64,000 bases of DNA, taken from the NCBI RefSeq assembly GCF_042680125.1, contig NZ_JBHTNY010000040.1. One strand, 5' to 3'. A program made the position numbers and the translations under genes. The DNA comes from Robinsoniella peoriensis. Lineage in GTDB: Bacteria > Bacillota > Clostridia > Lachnospirales > Lachnospiraceae. Position 1 is the first letter of the stretch. The number at the start of each line of letters is the position of its first letter. Below, piece by piece: positions 42,433 to 51,277 of this stretch. The notes beneath the pieces were generated by a model. That model saw only the letters and a list, made by a program, of their open reading frames with translations. It searched no databases and was not told the origin of the DNA.

Positions 42433-44562
42433 ATGGAACAAAAAAGAAGAACCATTTTAATAGTCGACGATATGGAGCTGAACAGAGCAATCCTCAATGA
42501 GATGTTTTATCAGAATTACAATGTACTGGAAGCCTGTGACGGTGAGCAGGCACTGCAGTTAATTTCTCAGAAAAAGCATGAGATTGATATTATACTGCTG
42601 GATATTGTAATGCCTGTAATAGATGGATTTGGAGTATTGGAAAGTCTGCAGAGGCAGAATCTGATGGAGCGCCTGCCGGTGGTTATGATTACGGCAGAGA
42701 ATTCGGAAAGCGTTATGAAAAAAGGCTATGCAATGGGAGTTACGGATATTATAACGAAACCTTTTAATCCAGACATTGTAAGAAGGCGTGTAAAAAATGT
42801 ACTTGCTTTATACAGCAGGCAGGAGAGCCTGGAAGAACTGGTTGAACAACAGACACAGGCGCTGCGCAATCAGACCAGACAGCTTCTGGATGCCCTTAGC
42901 AGTATTATAGAGTTTAAAAATATGGAATCGGGTCAGCACATACTCAGAATTCGTATCATAACAAAGTTTTTACTACAAAAATTATCTAAGAAATTTCCGG
43001 GATATGATCTTACTGCAAAGCAGATAGATACCATATCAGAAGCTGCTGCAATGCATGATATCGGAAAAATCGCTATTTCCAATTCAATTTTAAATAAACC
43101 GGGAAAGCTTACCGCTGAAGAATTTGAGATTATGAAAACTCATACGGTAAAAGGATGTGAGGTAGCAAGAAAATTAAAATATATACAAAACCAGGACTTT
43201 ATGGGATACTGCCTGGACATTTGCCGCCACCACCACGAGCGCTGGGACGGCAAAGGGTATCCTGACGGTCTGAAAGAGGATGAGATCTCCATATGGGCAC
43301 AGGTAGTATCTCTTGCAGATGTCTATGATGCGCTCACAAGCGAACGGGTGTATAAGCGGGCTTACAGCCATCAGGAAGCCTTATATATGATTCAGAATGG
43401 TGAATGCGGTATATTTAATCCCCGGCTTTTGAAATGTTTCATGGAAAATGCAGATGAGATGTATCAGTATCTTTTAAATTTGACGGATGAAAATGCAAGT
43501 ACCTTCGGTTATGAGGACGAATACGAGCAAAAAACAACGGCCAATATGACAAATATTTCCGACCGCACCTTACAGTTATTGGAGCTTGAGCGGGAAAAAT
43601 ATAGAATTATAACGGAACTGTCAGGTGATATCGTGTTTGACTATGACACGCAGAGAGATCTGCTAAGCTTCTCAGAGAAATTCAGGGAAGTTTTTGGAAG
43701 AAATATCATAATAGAAGATGCCCGGCACTGGATGCAGAACAGTGGTTTTTTGTATGAGCAGGACAAAAGCAAGTTTATAAAGCATTTGATGATTCTTACC
43801 AGTCTGAATGTAACCTGTAAAGTTCAGGTGCGTCTGATGGTAACTCAAGATACTTATGAATGGTTTGACGTCTATGTCCATTCCATCTGGAATCAGGAAA
43901 CCGGTGAGTGCCTGACCCTGATGGGCAAGATGGTCAACGTAGACCAGCGTTACAAAGAACTGGAGCAATGGAAGAAAGTAGCCAATACCGATGCCTTAAC
44001 AGGTCTGTATAATAGAAAGGCATTGGAAGAGAAGATCAGTGAGGTGCTGGTCAACGAGCATGCACAGCAGTCAGCACTCTGTTTTATAGATTTGGATGAT
44101 TTCAAACAGGTAAATGATGGTTATGGACATCCTTACGGAGATGAATTATTAATTGAAATTGCCAGACAATTAAAAGGCTGTGTCAGAAGTACAGATATTA
44201 CCGGCAGAATAGGCGGAGATGAATTTATTGTATTACTTCGCAATATAAAATCGGTTCGGGATATGATGGAAAAAGCATCACAGCTTTGTCATACTCTCGG
44301 GAAAGGATTTAAGGGATATAACTATTCCGTCAGCATAGGAATTGCGGTATTCCCCGAAGCCGGAAAGACTTATGAAGAACTGCTCAGCCGGGCTGATCAG
44401 GCATTATATTGTTCCAAAAATGCAGGAAAAGACCAGTATGTGATCTATGGTGATGATACGGCAGAGATGCCATTTCGTTCTCTGTTATCAGAGGTGGACA
44501 GTTTTGTGCAGACCGAAAATGAACTGGCCAAGATTTTAAATAATGCGGGTATGGAAAAATAA
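42433..44562 (+). CDS. Response regulator with HD-GYP and GGDEF domains (c-di-GMP enzyme)
   Basis: 709 residues in the order receiver (1-125, phospho-acceptor D57 in LLDIVMPVIDG), coiled linker, HD-GYP phosphodiesterase (about 150-340; H208-D209 in MHDIGK, HHHERWDGKGYP near 266-277), PAS-like domain (about 385-510) and GGDEF diguanylate cyclase (about 520-690; GGDEF at 594-598). An RSTD inhibition site at 585-588 stands five residues before GGDEF. Both catalytic motifs look intact, so it could make and break c-di-GMP under phosphorelay control by the adjacent HPt protein. Ends at a terminator. Confidence 0.9.
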   Translation: MEQKRRTILIVDDMELNRAILNEMFYQNYNVLEACDGEQALQLISQKKHEIDIILLDIVMPVIDGFGVLESLQRQNLMERLPVVMITAENSESVMKKGYAMGVTDIITKPFNPDIVRRRVKNVLALYSRQESLEELVEQQTQALRNQTRQLLDALSSIIEFKNMESGQHILRIRIITKFLLQKLSKKFPGYDLTAKQIDTISEAAAMHDIGKIAISNSILNKPGKLTAEEFEIMKTHTVKGCEVARKLKYIQNQDFMGYCLDICRHHHERWDGKGYPDGLKEDEISIWAQVVSLADVYDALTSERVYKRAYSHQEALYMIQNGECGIFNPRLLKCFMENADEMYQYLLNLTDENASTFGYEDEYEQKTTANMTNISDRTLQLLELEREKYRIITELSGDIVFDYDTQRDLLSFSEKFREVFGRNIIIEDARHWMQNSGFLYEQDKSKFIKHLMILTSLNVTCKVQVRLMVTQDTYEWFDVYVHSIWNQETGECLTLMGKMVNVDQRYKELEQWKKVANTDALTGLYNRKALEEKISEVLVNEHAQQSALCFIDLDDFKQVNDGYGHPYGDELLIEIARQLKGCVRSTDITGRIGGDEFIVLLRNIKSVRDMMEKASQLCHTLGKGFKGYNYSVSIGIAVFPEAGKTYEELLSRADQALYCSKNAGKDQYVIYGDDTAEMPFRSLLSEVDSFVQTENELAKILNNAGMEK

Positions 44563-44588
44563 GGCGGATATAACTGCCTTATTTTTTT
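44557..44588 (+). terminator. Terminator overlapping the stop codon of the GGDEF/HD-GYP gene
   Basis: AAATAAGGC (44557-44565) pairs with GCCTTATTT (44576-44584), ten-base loop, followed by TTTT. The stop codon TAA lies in the left arm. Confidence 0.8.
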
Positions 44589-44598
44589 ACCCTTTTAT

Positions 44599-44745
44599 TT
44601 AAACATTATATGTTACAATCGTCCATTTTTCATTTTGTTTCATTAAAAAGCAGGGAGTATTTATTTTTTTACGGTAATAGTATTCAAATAATTTTTGAAA
44701 GAAGCGGTAGTCTAAAAATAAGGCAATATTTTCGTTTACAGTCAT
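44599..44745 (-). CDS. Possible small basic/aromatic protein (48 aa)
   Basis: A minus-strand frame from an ATG at 44745, eight bases after a TTGGAG ribosome site, encodes MTVNENIALFLDYRFFQKLF followed by a tyrosine- and lysine-rich stretch and an ordinary C-terminus. It occupies the otherwise empty 305-base gap before feoA and is convergent with the terminator at 44557. No family recognised; length alone cannot exclude chance. Confidence 0.35.
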   Translation of the reverse strand: MTVNENIALFLDYRFFQKLFEYYYRKKINTPCFLMKQNEKWTIVTYNV

Positions 44746-44810
44746 ATATACATCTCCAATCATTCAAAAATATTAGTATTCATGTAACCATATGGCCTCT
44801 GGCAGCATAC

Positions 44811-44844
44811 ATTAGAATATAGTATCATACTGCTCTATTCTAAT
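44811..44844 (+). promoter_or_regulatory. Inverted repeat upstream of feoA
   Basis: ATTAGAATA (44811-44819) and TATTCTAAT (44836-44844) are perfect 9-base arms, centred about 40 bases before feoA. A metal-dependent regulator (Fur- or DtxR/IdeR-like) site or an RNA hairpin is possible; it does not fit the Fur 19-mer closely. Confidence 0.4.
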
Positions 44845-44867
44845 TATATTCCGGAGGAGAGAAATAT

Positions 44868-45107
44868 ATGACGCATATTGTACAACTTACTGAATTAAAA
44901 AGGGGAGAAAAAGCAGTGATTACAGAGCTGATCTCTTTTAAAGAAATGAGGCGCAGGCTTCAGGATATGGGAATGATAGAGGGGACAACAGTAGAATGTG
45001 TGGGAAAAAGTCCTTTGGGTGACCCCTGTGCTTTTTTAATTAGAGGTGCAGTAATTGCTCTTCGTAAAGAGGATGCGGGAAGTGTAATGGTAGAATGCAG
45101 TGATTAA
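44868..45107 (+). CDS. feoA: Ferrous iron transport protein A
   Basis: 79 residues with the SH3-like FeoA fold: TELKRGEKAVITEL, then RRRLQDMGMIEGTTVECVGKSPLGDP and an RGAVIALRKEDA end, all typical. FeoA is a cytoplasmic partner that supports FeoB. GGAGGAG site before the ATG, and feoB follows 12 bases later. Confidence 0.93.
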   Translation: MTHIVQLTELKRGEKAVITELISFKEMRRRLQDMGMIEGTTVECVGKSPLGDPCAFLIRGAVIALRKEDAGSVMVECSD

Positions 45108-45119
45108 TAGGAGGCGCTT

Positions 45120-47267
45120 ATGGGAATAAACAGGTCATCATCAGGAATGAATTCTGTTGACAAAGAACTCGTAATTCAAAAAGAAAGAGAAGAAGATAAG
45201 GTAATTGCACTTGCCGGAAATCCCAATGTGGGGAAAAGTACTGTTTTTAATCAGCTGACGGGCATGAAGCAGCATACCGGAAACTGGCCGGGAAAAACGG
45301 TTGCCAATGCCCAGGGATATTGCTCTTATGGGAATCAGGGTTATGTAATGGTAGATATTCCGGGATGCTATTCCCTGATGGCACATTCCATTGAAGAAGA
45401 AGTGGCAAGAGACTTTATCTGTTTTGAACATCCGGATGCAGTCGTGGTAGTTTGTGATGCAACCTGTCTCGAACGTAATCTGAATCTGGTATTGCAGATA
45501 CTGGAAGCTTGTGCCAATGTAGTAGTTTGTGTCAATCTTATGGATGAAGCAAAGAAAAAGCAGATTAAGATACAATTAGAATCATTATCTGAAAAGACAA
45601 AGGTTCCGGTAGTCGGAATAACAGCCAGAAGCAAAAAAGGTCTGGATCAGATCTTTGAAGGTCTGAATCAAATCTGGGGCCAAACAGAGAACAAGGAACC
45701 ACTGGTGACCTATCCTGATTATATTGAAGATGCCATTCACCAACTGGAGCCAGCCGTAGAAAAATTATGCAAAGGAGTACCAAATTCCAGATGGCTGTGT
45801 GCCAGACTGCTGGATGCAGATGAGTGCCTGCGTAAATCAATGCGGCTGCATATCGGAAATGATCTTCTGGAAAATGAAGAGATACATAATATCCTTTCCG
45901 ATATTAAATCCAATTTGTCAGACTCAGAAATTTCCAGAGAACAATTGAGTGATGATATCGCCTCTGCCTTTGTAAAGAAAGCAGAAGATCTATGCAGAGA
46001 TACGGTTGCTTTCGAAGATAAATCCTATAACCGAAAAGACCGCCGGCTAGACCGTTTATTCACAAGTAAGGTAAGCGGGTTTCCGATAATGTTCCTGGTC
46101 CTGCTGTTTGTCTTCTGGCTTACAATCACCGGGGCAAATTATCCGTCACAGCTTTTGAGCAAGGGATTATTCATGTTGGAAGACCAATTAGTATTATTCT
46201 TTCAAAAAATAGGTGCCCCCACAATCTTATATGAAATTCTGGTATTTGGAATATACCGGGTACTGGCATGGGTAGTGTCCGTCATGCTGCCGCCAATGGC
46301 AATTTTCTTCCCTTTGTTTACACTGTTAGAGGACTTTGGATATTTGCCGAGAGTCGCATTTAATCTGGACAGGTGTTTTAAAAAATGCCAGGCGTGCGGG
46401 AAACAGGCTTTGACTATGTGCATGGGGTTTGGCTGTAACGCAGCCGGCATCATCGGCTGCCGCATCATAGATTCTCCAAGGGAACGTTTCATAGCAATCA
46501 TCACCAATAATTTTGTCCCCTGCAATGGAAGACTGCCAATCTTAATATCAGTAATTTCCATGTTTTTTGTAGGAAAGGTAACCGGAGTGTTTTCCTCCCT
46601 GTTGTCAGCAGTCATTTTAGCAGGAATTATTGTACTTGGCGTAATAATGACCCTGGTAGTATCCAAAATACTGTCCAAAACAATATTAAAAGGAATGCCA
46701 TCATCCTTCACTCTAGAATTGCCGCCTTACCGAAGACCGCAGATCGGAAAAGTGATTGTGCGATCCATCTTTGACCGTACACTCTTTGTATTAGCCCGTG
46801 CAGTAGTGATTGCAGCACCTGCAGGACTGGTTATCTGGCTGATGGCAAATCTGTCAATTGGAGATATGACCATATTAACCCACTGCACCCAGGCACTGGA
46901 TCCCTTTGCAAAGATGCTGGGTATGGATGGCGTTATACTGATGGCGTTTATACTGGGTCTGCCTGCAAATGAAATCGTGATCCCGATTATGATCATGACG
47001 TATATGGCACAGGGCAGTCTGATGGAAATTAATGACCTGGATGTACTAAAACAGCTGCTGGTACAAAATGGATGGACCTGGGTAACGGCAGTCAGCACCA
47101 TGCTGTTTACGTTGATGCACTGGCCCTGTTCCACAACGTGTTTAACCATACACAAAGAGACGCAGAGCATAAAGTGGACGCTGGTCTCGGTGGTGGTACC
47201 AGCAGTTGTGGGGATCGTGGTTTGCTTTGTGTTTACATCGGTGGTAAGGCTGCTTGGGATTGGGTGA
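45120..47267 (+). CDS. feoB: Ferrous iron transporter FeoB
   Basis: 715 residues. N-terminal GTPase domain with G1 GNPNVGKST (33-41), G3 DIPGCYSL and G4 NLMDEA, then the helical GDI-like domain, then about ten hydrophobic segments including the two Gate regions (MAIFFPLFTLLEDFGYLPR and the PCNGRLPIL segment). The cysteine-rich stretch CFKKCQACGKQALTMCMGFGC (here summarised as C-rich near 418-440) is usual in this family. It moves Fe(II) into the cell, important for an anaerobe. AGGAGG site precedes the ATG; shares the feoA promoter. Confidence 0.95.
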   Translation: MGINRSSSGMNSVDKELVIQKEREEDKVIALAGNPNVGKSTVFNQLTGMKQHTGNWPGKTVANAQGYCSYGNQGYVMVDIPGCYSLMAHSIEEEVARDFICFEHPDAVVVVCDATCLERNLNLVLQILEACANVVVCVNLMDEAKKKQIKIQLESLSEKTKVPVVGITARSKKGLDQIFEGLNQIWGQTENKEPLVTYPDYIEDAIHQLEPAVEKLCKGVPNSRWLCARLLDADECLRKSMRLHIGNDLLENEEIHNILSDIKSNLSDSEISREQLSDDIASAFVKKAEDLCRDTVAFEDKSYNRKDRRLDRLFTSKVSGFPIMFLVLLFVFWLTITGANYPSQLLSKGLFMLEDQLVLFFQKIGAPTILYEILVFGIYRVLAWVVSVMLPPMAIFFPLFTLLEDFGYLPRVAFNLDRCFKKCQACGKQALTMCMGFGCNAAGIIGCRIIDSPRERFIAIITNNFVPCNGRLPILISVISMFFVGKVTGVFSSLLSAVILAGIIVLGVIMTLVVSKILSKTILKGMPSSFTLELPPYRRPQIGKVIVRSIFDRTLFVLARAVVIAAPAGLVIWLMANLSIGDMTILTHCTQALDPFAKMLGMDGVILMAFILGLPANEIVIPIMIMTYMAQGSLMEINDLDVLKQLLVQNGWTWVTAVSTMLFTLMHWPCSTTCLTIHKETQSIKWTLVSVVVPAVVGIVVCFVFTSVVRLLGIG

Positions 47268-47300
47268 GATTATTATGAAATAAGTGGGAAAATGAGAATT

Positions 47301-47378
47301 CAGGAGTTGCAGAACCTGGCAGGGAGTAAGTCAGATTGGGTTTATTGCAACTCCTGTGAAATAACAGGAGCAGGTTCT
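47301..47378. other. Overlapping inverted repeats in the feoB-kinase 2 gap
   Basis: CAGGAGTTGCA (47301-47311) is perfectly complementary to TGCAACTCCTG (47346-47356), AGAACCTG (47311-47318) to CAGGTTCT (47371-47378), and CTCCTGT (47351-47357) to ACAGGAG (47364-47370). The last pairing excludes the first, so two alternative folds exist. The rest of the 655-base gap (47268-47922) holds no convincing gene; a weak -10 TATAAT at 47800-47805 may start the kinase 2 transcript. A 106-codon minus-strand frame across it looks spurious. Confidence 0.4.
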
Positions 47379-47922
47379 GTTGTCCTTCAACAAAGATTTG
47401 AAGCTTTGAAAACTCGAATGAAAGTTTTGCCGACATGAACTGTGGTATCCTAATCAGCCCGTCATCAATGTCGATGACACTGATGTGAATAAGAGTCGGA
47501 TTTAAATTTGAATCCCTTGACCTGGTACGCAATGGCTTGACATCTACCTTCATTCTATTGAATTTGATTGGCTATATGTGTTAATCACTTTTCCGTGATC
47601 CATTTCAATGACGCTGTCACATAATAAGTATAGTAATAATAATATATTCTAAACTTATTGTTAATAAAAAGGTAGATTACAAAAAACGACATGGTAAGTG
47701 ATTCAAAACTGCGTCAGGGCAGGATTAAATCAGTTAGTAAATCATAAAAAATAGCACAAATTAGAATATTTTTCCACTTCAATAAGAAACGCTGGTTGCT
47801 ATAATGATAATAGAATAGAAATGTATGCAGCGGGGATATACAAAATGCCTGCTTTGTGGCCGTTGCAGTAATACACAGAAATTTAAAGGGAATGAACCAA
47901 TCTTCAGCGAAAGGAGAAGTGG

Positions 47923-49674
47923 ATGAAAAAACTAAAGAATATGGGACTTGCCAGGAAGTTTTCTGTCACAATGTTATTCAGTCTGATACTGCCGCTGGTA
48001 CTTCTTTTTAGTATCATGAACAGTGTAATCGCCAGTGAATTTATGGAGAAGCAATATGAAAAGGAACTGGAAGTATTAAAACAGTCGAAGCCCAGCCTGG
48101 AAAATGTGCTGGAGGATACCCAGACTTTATCCAGAAATATTGTGGGAAACAAAGAAGTTCAGGCACTGTTGGAGGAATATGAGAAGTCAGGTATGGTGAA
48201 TGAGGAGACTTTGAGCATAGCTAAAATATACATTGAAGAAATGATCTATATGAAACGTTATATTTCCTCCCTGTCCCTATTCAGCAAAGGAAAGACTCTG
48301 TATCAATATGGAGGATATTATAAGAGCGAAGATATCTTTGATTTGCCGGAGCTGGAAAAGAAGCTGGGCGAACTGGATGGAAAACCTATGTGGGATTCTG
48401 CCAGAATGCATAGGGGATATATAGCTGGAAAAGAAAACTGCCCCATGGTGTCTGTATACCGTATTATCAATCATCTGTATCGTCTGACTCCTGTGGGAGC
48501 AGAAAGAATCAGTATCAGTGAAGAATACCTTTGCTCATTATATGCGTCTGCGGAGTCATCGGAAGAAGATCAGTCATACATATTTGATGAAGATGGAAGA
48601 ATTGTTTCTGCCAGAGAAAAAGAGCTGCTAACAGGGAATGTATCAGAAGAGATTGTAGAGAGAGTGAATGGACAGGATGGATATTTCGTGGAAGAAAAAC
48701 ACGGACAGGCAGTTTTTTATTACAAGGTTCCGATTACAGGCTGGACGGTAGTTCGGACCAAAAGTATGAGTGTTTTGCAGGAACAGATTCGCATGATCAA
48801 CAATATTATCTGGATGTGTCTGACGCTGGCAATTTTCTTTGGTTTTGTGTTTTCAATAGTACAGAAACGCTCTGTCATTGATCCGGTAGTTAGATTGGCA
48901 AGTGACGTAGAAAAGGTGGATGAGGGGAATTATGACATTAAACTTCATACTGGAAACCAAGATGAGATTGGAATGTTAAATCAAAGTGTCATTCAGATGA
49001 CTTCCCGTATCCGGGATTTGATTGAGACTGTCTACAAAGGGCAGATTCATATGAGAGAAGCGGAAATCCTGTCTCTTCAGGCTCAGATTAACCCTCATTT
49101 TCTGTATAATACTTTAGATACCATGAGATGGATAGCCATAGAGCATCAAGAGGATTTGCTGGCATGTCAGATTGAAGCATTATCAAGTATGTTCCGCCAC
49201 GTTTTAAATAACGGTAAAGAAGTGACCACAGTAGAGGAAGAGGTTGCACATCTGAAAAATTATCTGGAAGTACAGCACTGCCGTTTTGGGGAAAAGATAC
49301 AGGTAGAGATGAATGTGGATGAACAGCTATATTCATGCCGGGTATTGAAGCTGATTCTTCAGCCGCTGGTGGAAAATTCGTTTGTTCATGGGTTGGAAGA
49401 AAAAATTGGGGGAGGAAAGATTTCGGTTTCTGTGACAGGGGAGAAGGGAGCAATTGTTTACCGGGTTACTGACAATGGGGTTGGAGTGGATGCGGTAAAA
49501 ATACGGGAGATATTGAGGACAGAAAAACAGACAGGAAAGATATACGCACTGAAAAATGTAAATGATAGGATTAAACTTAAGTATGGAGAAGCGTATGGAG
49601 TAACTTTTCAATCCAAAGTAGGAGAAGGAACAGAGGTAGTGGTTCAGATTCCCAGGGCATTAATGGAGGACTAA
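47923..49674 (+). CDS. YesM-type sensor histidine kinase (pair 2)
   Basis: 583 residues. Membrane segment at about 10-32, extracellular sensor region to about 285, second segment near 290-310 (IIWMCLTLAIFFGFVFSIV), HAMP-like region, coiled coil, then the His_kinase domain with QINPHFLYNTLD and the ATPase part with PLVENSFVHGL and TDNGVGVD. AAAGGAGAAG site before the ATG. The regulator gene starts three bases after its stop region (stop at 49672-49674). By position it should sense the substrate of the downstream ABC/glycan operon. Confidence 0.93.
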   Translation: MKKLKNMGLARKFSVTMLFSLILPLVLLFSIMNSVIASEFMEKQYEKELEVLKQSKPSLENVLEDTQTLSRNIVGNKEVQALLEEYEKSGMVNEETLSIAKIYIEEMIYMKRYISSLSLFSKGKTLYQYGGYYKSEDIFDLPELEKKLGELDGKPMWDSARMHRGYIAGKENCPMVSVYRIINHLYRLTPVGAERISISEEYLCSLYASAESSEEDQSYIFDEDGRIVSAREKELLTGNVSEEIVERVNGQDGYFVEEKHGQAVFYYKVPITGWTVVRTKSMSVLQEQIRMINNIIWMCLTLAIFFGFVFSIVQKRSVIDPVVRLASDVEKVDEGNYDIKLHTGNQDEIGMLNQSVIQMTSRIRDLIETVYKGQIHMREAEILSLQAQINPHFLYNTLDTMRWIAIEHQEDLLACQIEALSSMFRHVLNNGKEVTTVEEEVAHLKNYLEVQHCRFGEKIQVEMNVDEQLYSCRVLKLILQPLVENSFVHGLEEKIGGGKISVSVTGEKGAIVYRVTDNGVGVDAVKIREILRTEKQTGKIYALKNVNDRIKLKYGEAYGVTFQSKVGEGTEVVVQIPRALMED

Positions 49675-49676
49675 TG

Positions 49677-51185
49677 ATGAAAGCGTTGATTGTAGATGAT
49701 GAGATGCATATTCGAAATGGATTGCAGAAAAGCGTAAAGTGGAGAGAACTTGGAATTGAACAGATATTTACAGCAGAAGATGGCAGGGAAGCACTGGCAG
49801 TCTGTCTAAAGGAAAAACCGGAGATTCTAATTACGGATATCCGGATGCCTGGAATGGATGGACTTACATTGGCACAGGCAGCAATTGATAAGGCCAAAGT
49901 GAAAAAAGTAGTGATACTAAGTGGTTTTTCAGAGTTTGAATATGCCAAAACGGCAATCCGTCTGGGAGTGGTGGATTATCTTCTTAAGCCAGTGAAGCTG
50001 GAAGAATTATCAGTTCTTTTGAAAAGAATGGTAGAAGAAATCCGTTTGGAGTCCAGGCAGAAGGAATTACAGAATCAGGAAATGGTATGGGAAGTGATAC
50101 GGGGAACAAAATCTCCCGGAATTCTGCGAACATTATTTGGAGAGAACCAGGGAGAAGTACTGGTGGCTGTATTAGAGAGAGATGTTCCTTATGGCAGCTG
50201 CTTTTCCGTTTTAGAAATACAGACAGAATATATGCAAATTCTGACAAAGATGGAGAATGAAGTGGTTCTTCTTTTTCAAATAAAGGGAAAAGATGATCGT
50301 ACAGAGTATCATAATGTATTCTATCAGGAACTACATGCAATAAACCGAAGGCAGAATACCGGGTGCAGCTGTTCCATAGGGGTCAGTGAAAGAGGGCAGC
50401 TTAAGGATATCTGCCGGTTGTACCGACAGGCACAGGAGGCATTGAAACACCGCTTTTATAAAGGAAACGAAAACTGTATATTTCATGAAGAAGTAGAGGA
50501 GAATGAGACAAAATTTTACCCTTTATTGAACTTAGATAAAAAGGCTATTTCGGAAAGTGTTTCGTTGTTTCAGATAGATTTGCTGCATGATCAGATTCAC
50601 AGGCAATTTGAGTTTCTCAGGAAAGAAAGATGCATGGAAGAAAGGGTTGTTCAGGAACTGTGTCTGGGGATACAGAATATTTTATTTGAGAGCATGATGG
50701 AGAGAGGGGTGGACATTGCAGGAATTTTGAATCAAAATCAGGAGTTGTTTTCCGGGCAGATGTCCTTTTCTTCTATTACAGATTACGAAGCCTGGATATC
50801 CGATTATTGTTATCTTCTGTTAAAGGGATTTGAAGATTTGTCGGGGAAGAGATACAGTGCAGTTATTTCAAAGGCGGTGGATTACATTAATCAGCACTAT
50901 TCAGAAGAATTGTCTCTGGTACGATTGGCAGAGAATGTCAATAAATCTACCAGTTATTTTAGCTGCATATTTAAAAAAGAAATGGGTGTGAATTTTAATG
51001 AATATTTGAATCAAGTGCGAATCAGAAAGGCAAAGGAACTGCTACGTGTGCCGGACGCAGTTATTTATGAGGTGTCAGAGAAGACTGGATTTTCAGACTA
51101 TAAGTATTTTACCAAGGTATTTAAAAAGCAATGCGGGTGTTCGCCCAGTGAATATGTTAAAACCGGAGAATGTAAGATATCGTAA
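49677..51185 (+). CDS. YesN-type response regulator with AraC DNA-binding domain (pair 2)
   Basis: Start set at the ATG 49677 after a GGAGGA site (49665-49670), giving 502 residues (an ATG three bases earlier overlaps the kinase stop). Receiver domain with IVDDE, phospho-acceptor D54 in ITDIRMPGMDG and LLKPVK. A middle region with weak similarity to pair 1 leads to the C-terminal AraC helix-turn-helix pair (SLVRLAENVNKSTSYFSCIF and VSEKTGFSDYKYFTKVFKK). Probably activates the operon starting at 51278, 92 bases downstream. Confidence 0.93.
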   Translation: MKALIVDDEMHIRNGLQKSVKWRELGIEQIFTAEDGREALAVCLKEKPEILITDIRMPGMDGLTLAQAAIDKAKVKKVVILSGFSEFEYAKTAIRLGVVDYLLKPVKLEELSVLLKRMVEEIRLESRQKELQNQEMVWEVIRGTKSPGILRTLFGENQGEVLVAVLERDVPYGSCFSVLEIQTEYMQILTKMENEVVLLFQIKGKDDRTEYHNVFYQELHAINRRQNTGCSCSIGVSERGQLKDICRLYRQAQEALKHRFYKGNENCIFHEEVEENETKFYPLLNLDKKAISESVSLFQIDLLHDQIHRQFEFLRKERCMEERVVQELCLGIQNILFESMMERGVDIAGILNQNQELFSGQMSFSSITDYEAWISDYCYLLLKGFEDLSGKRYSAVISKAVDYINQHYSEELSLVRLAENVNKSTSYFSCIFKKEMGVNFNEYLNQVRIRKAKELLRVPDAVIYEVSEKTGFSDYKYFTKVFKKQCGCSPSEYVKTGECKIS

Positions 51186-51215
51186 AAAATTGCACATAAT
51201 CGAATTTTTGTCCTC

Positions 51216-51229
51216 TGTAAGCGGAAACA
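51216..51229 (+). promoter_or_regulatory. cre site (CcpA) before glycan operon 2
   Basis: TGTAAGCGGAAACA matches TGNAANCGNWNNCA at every defined position. It lies 49 bases before the binding protein start, so CcpA could repress the operon when better sugars are present. Confidence 0.6.
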
Positions 51230-51277
51230 AATAAAAGGTAAAATTAAGTTACCAAATGAAACAAAGGAGGAAAAGGA

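Noticed and set aside
47233..47553. 106-codon minus-strand frame after feoB
   Set aside because: Overlaps the end of feoB, has no recognisable motif and crosses the inverted repeats; possible remnant but not supportable as a gene.
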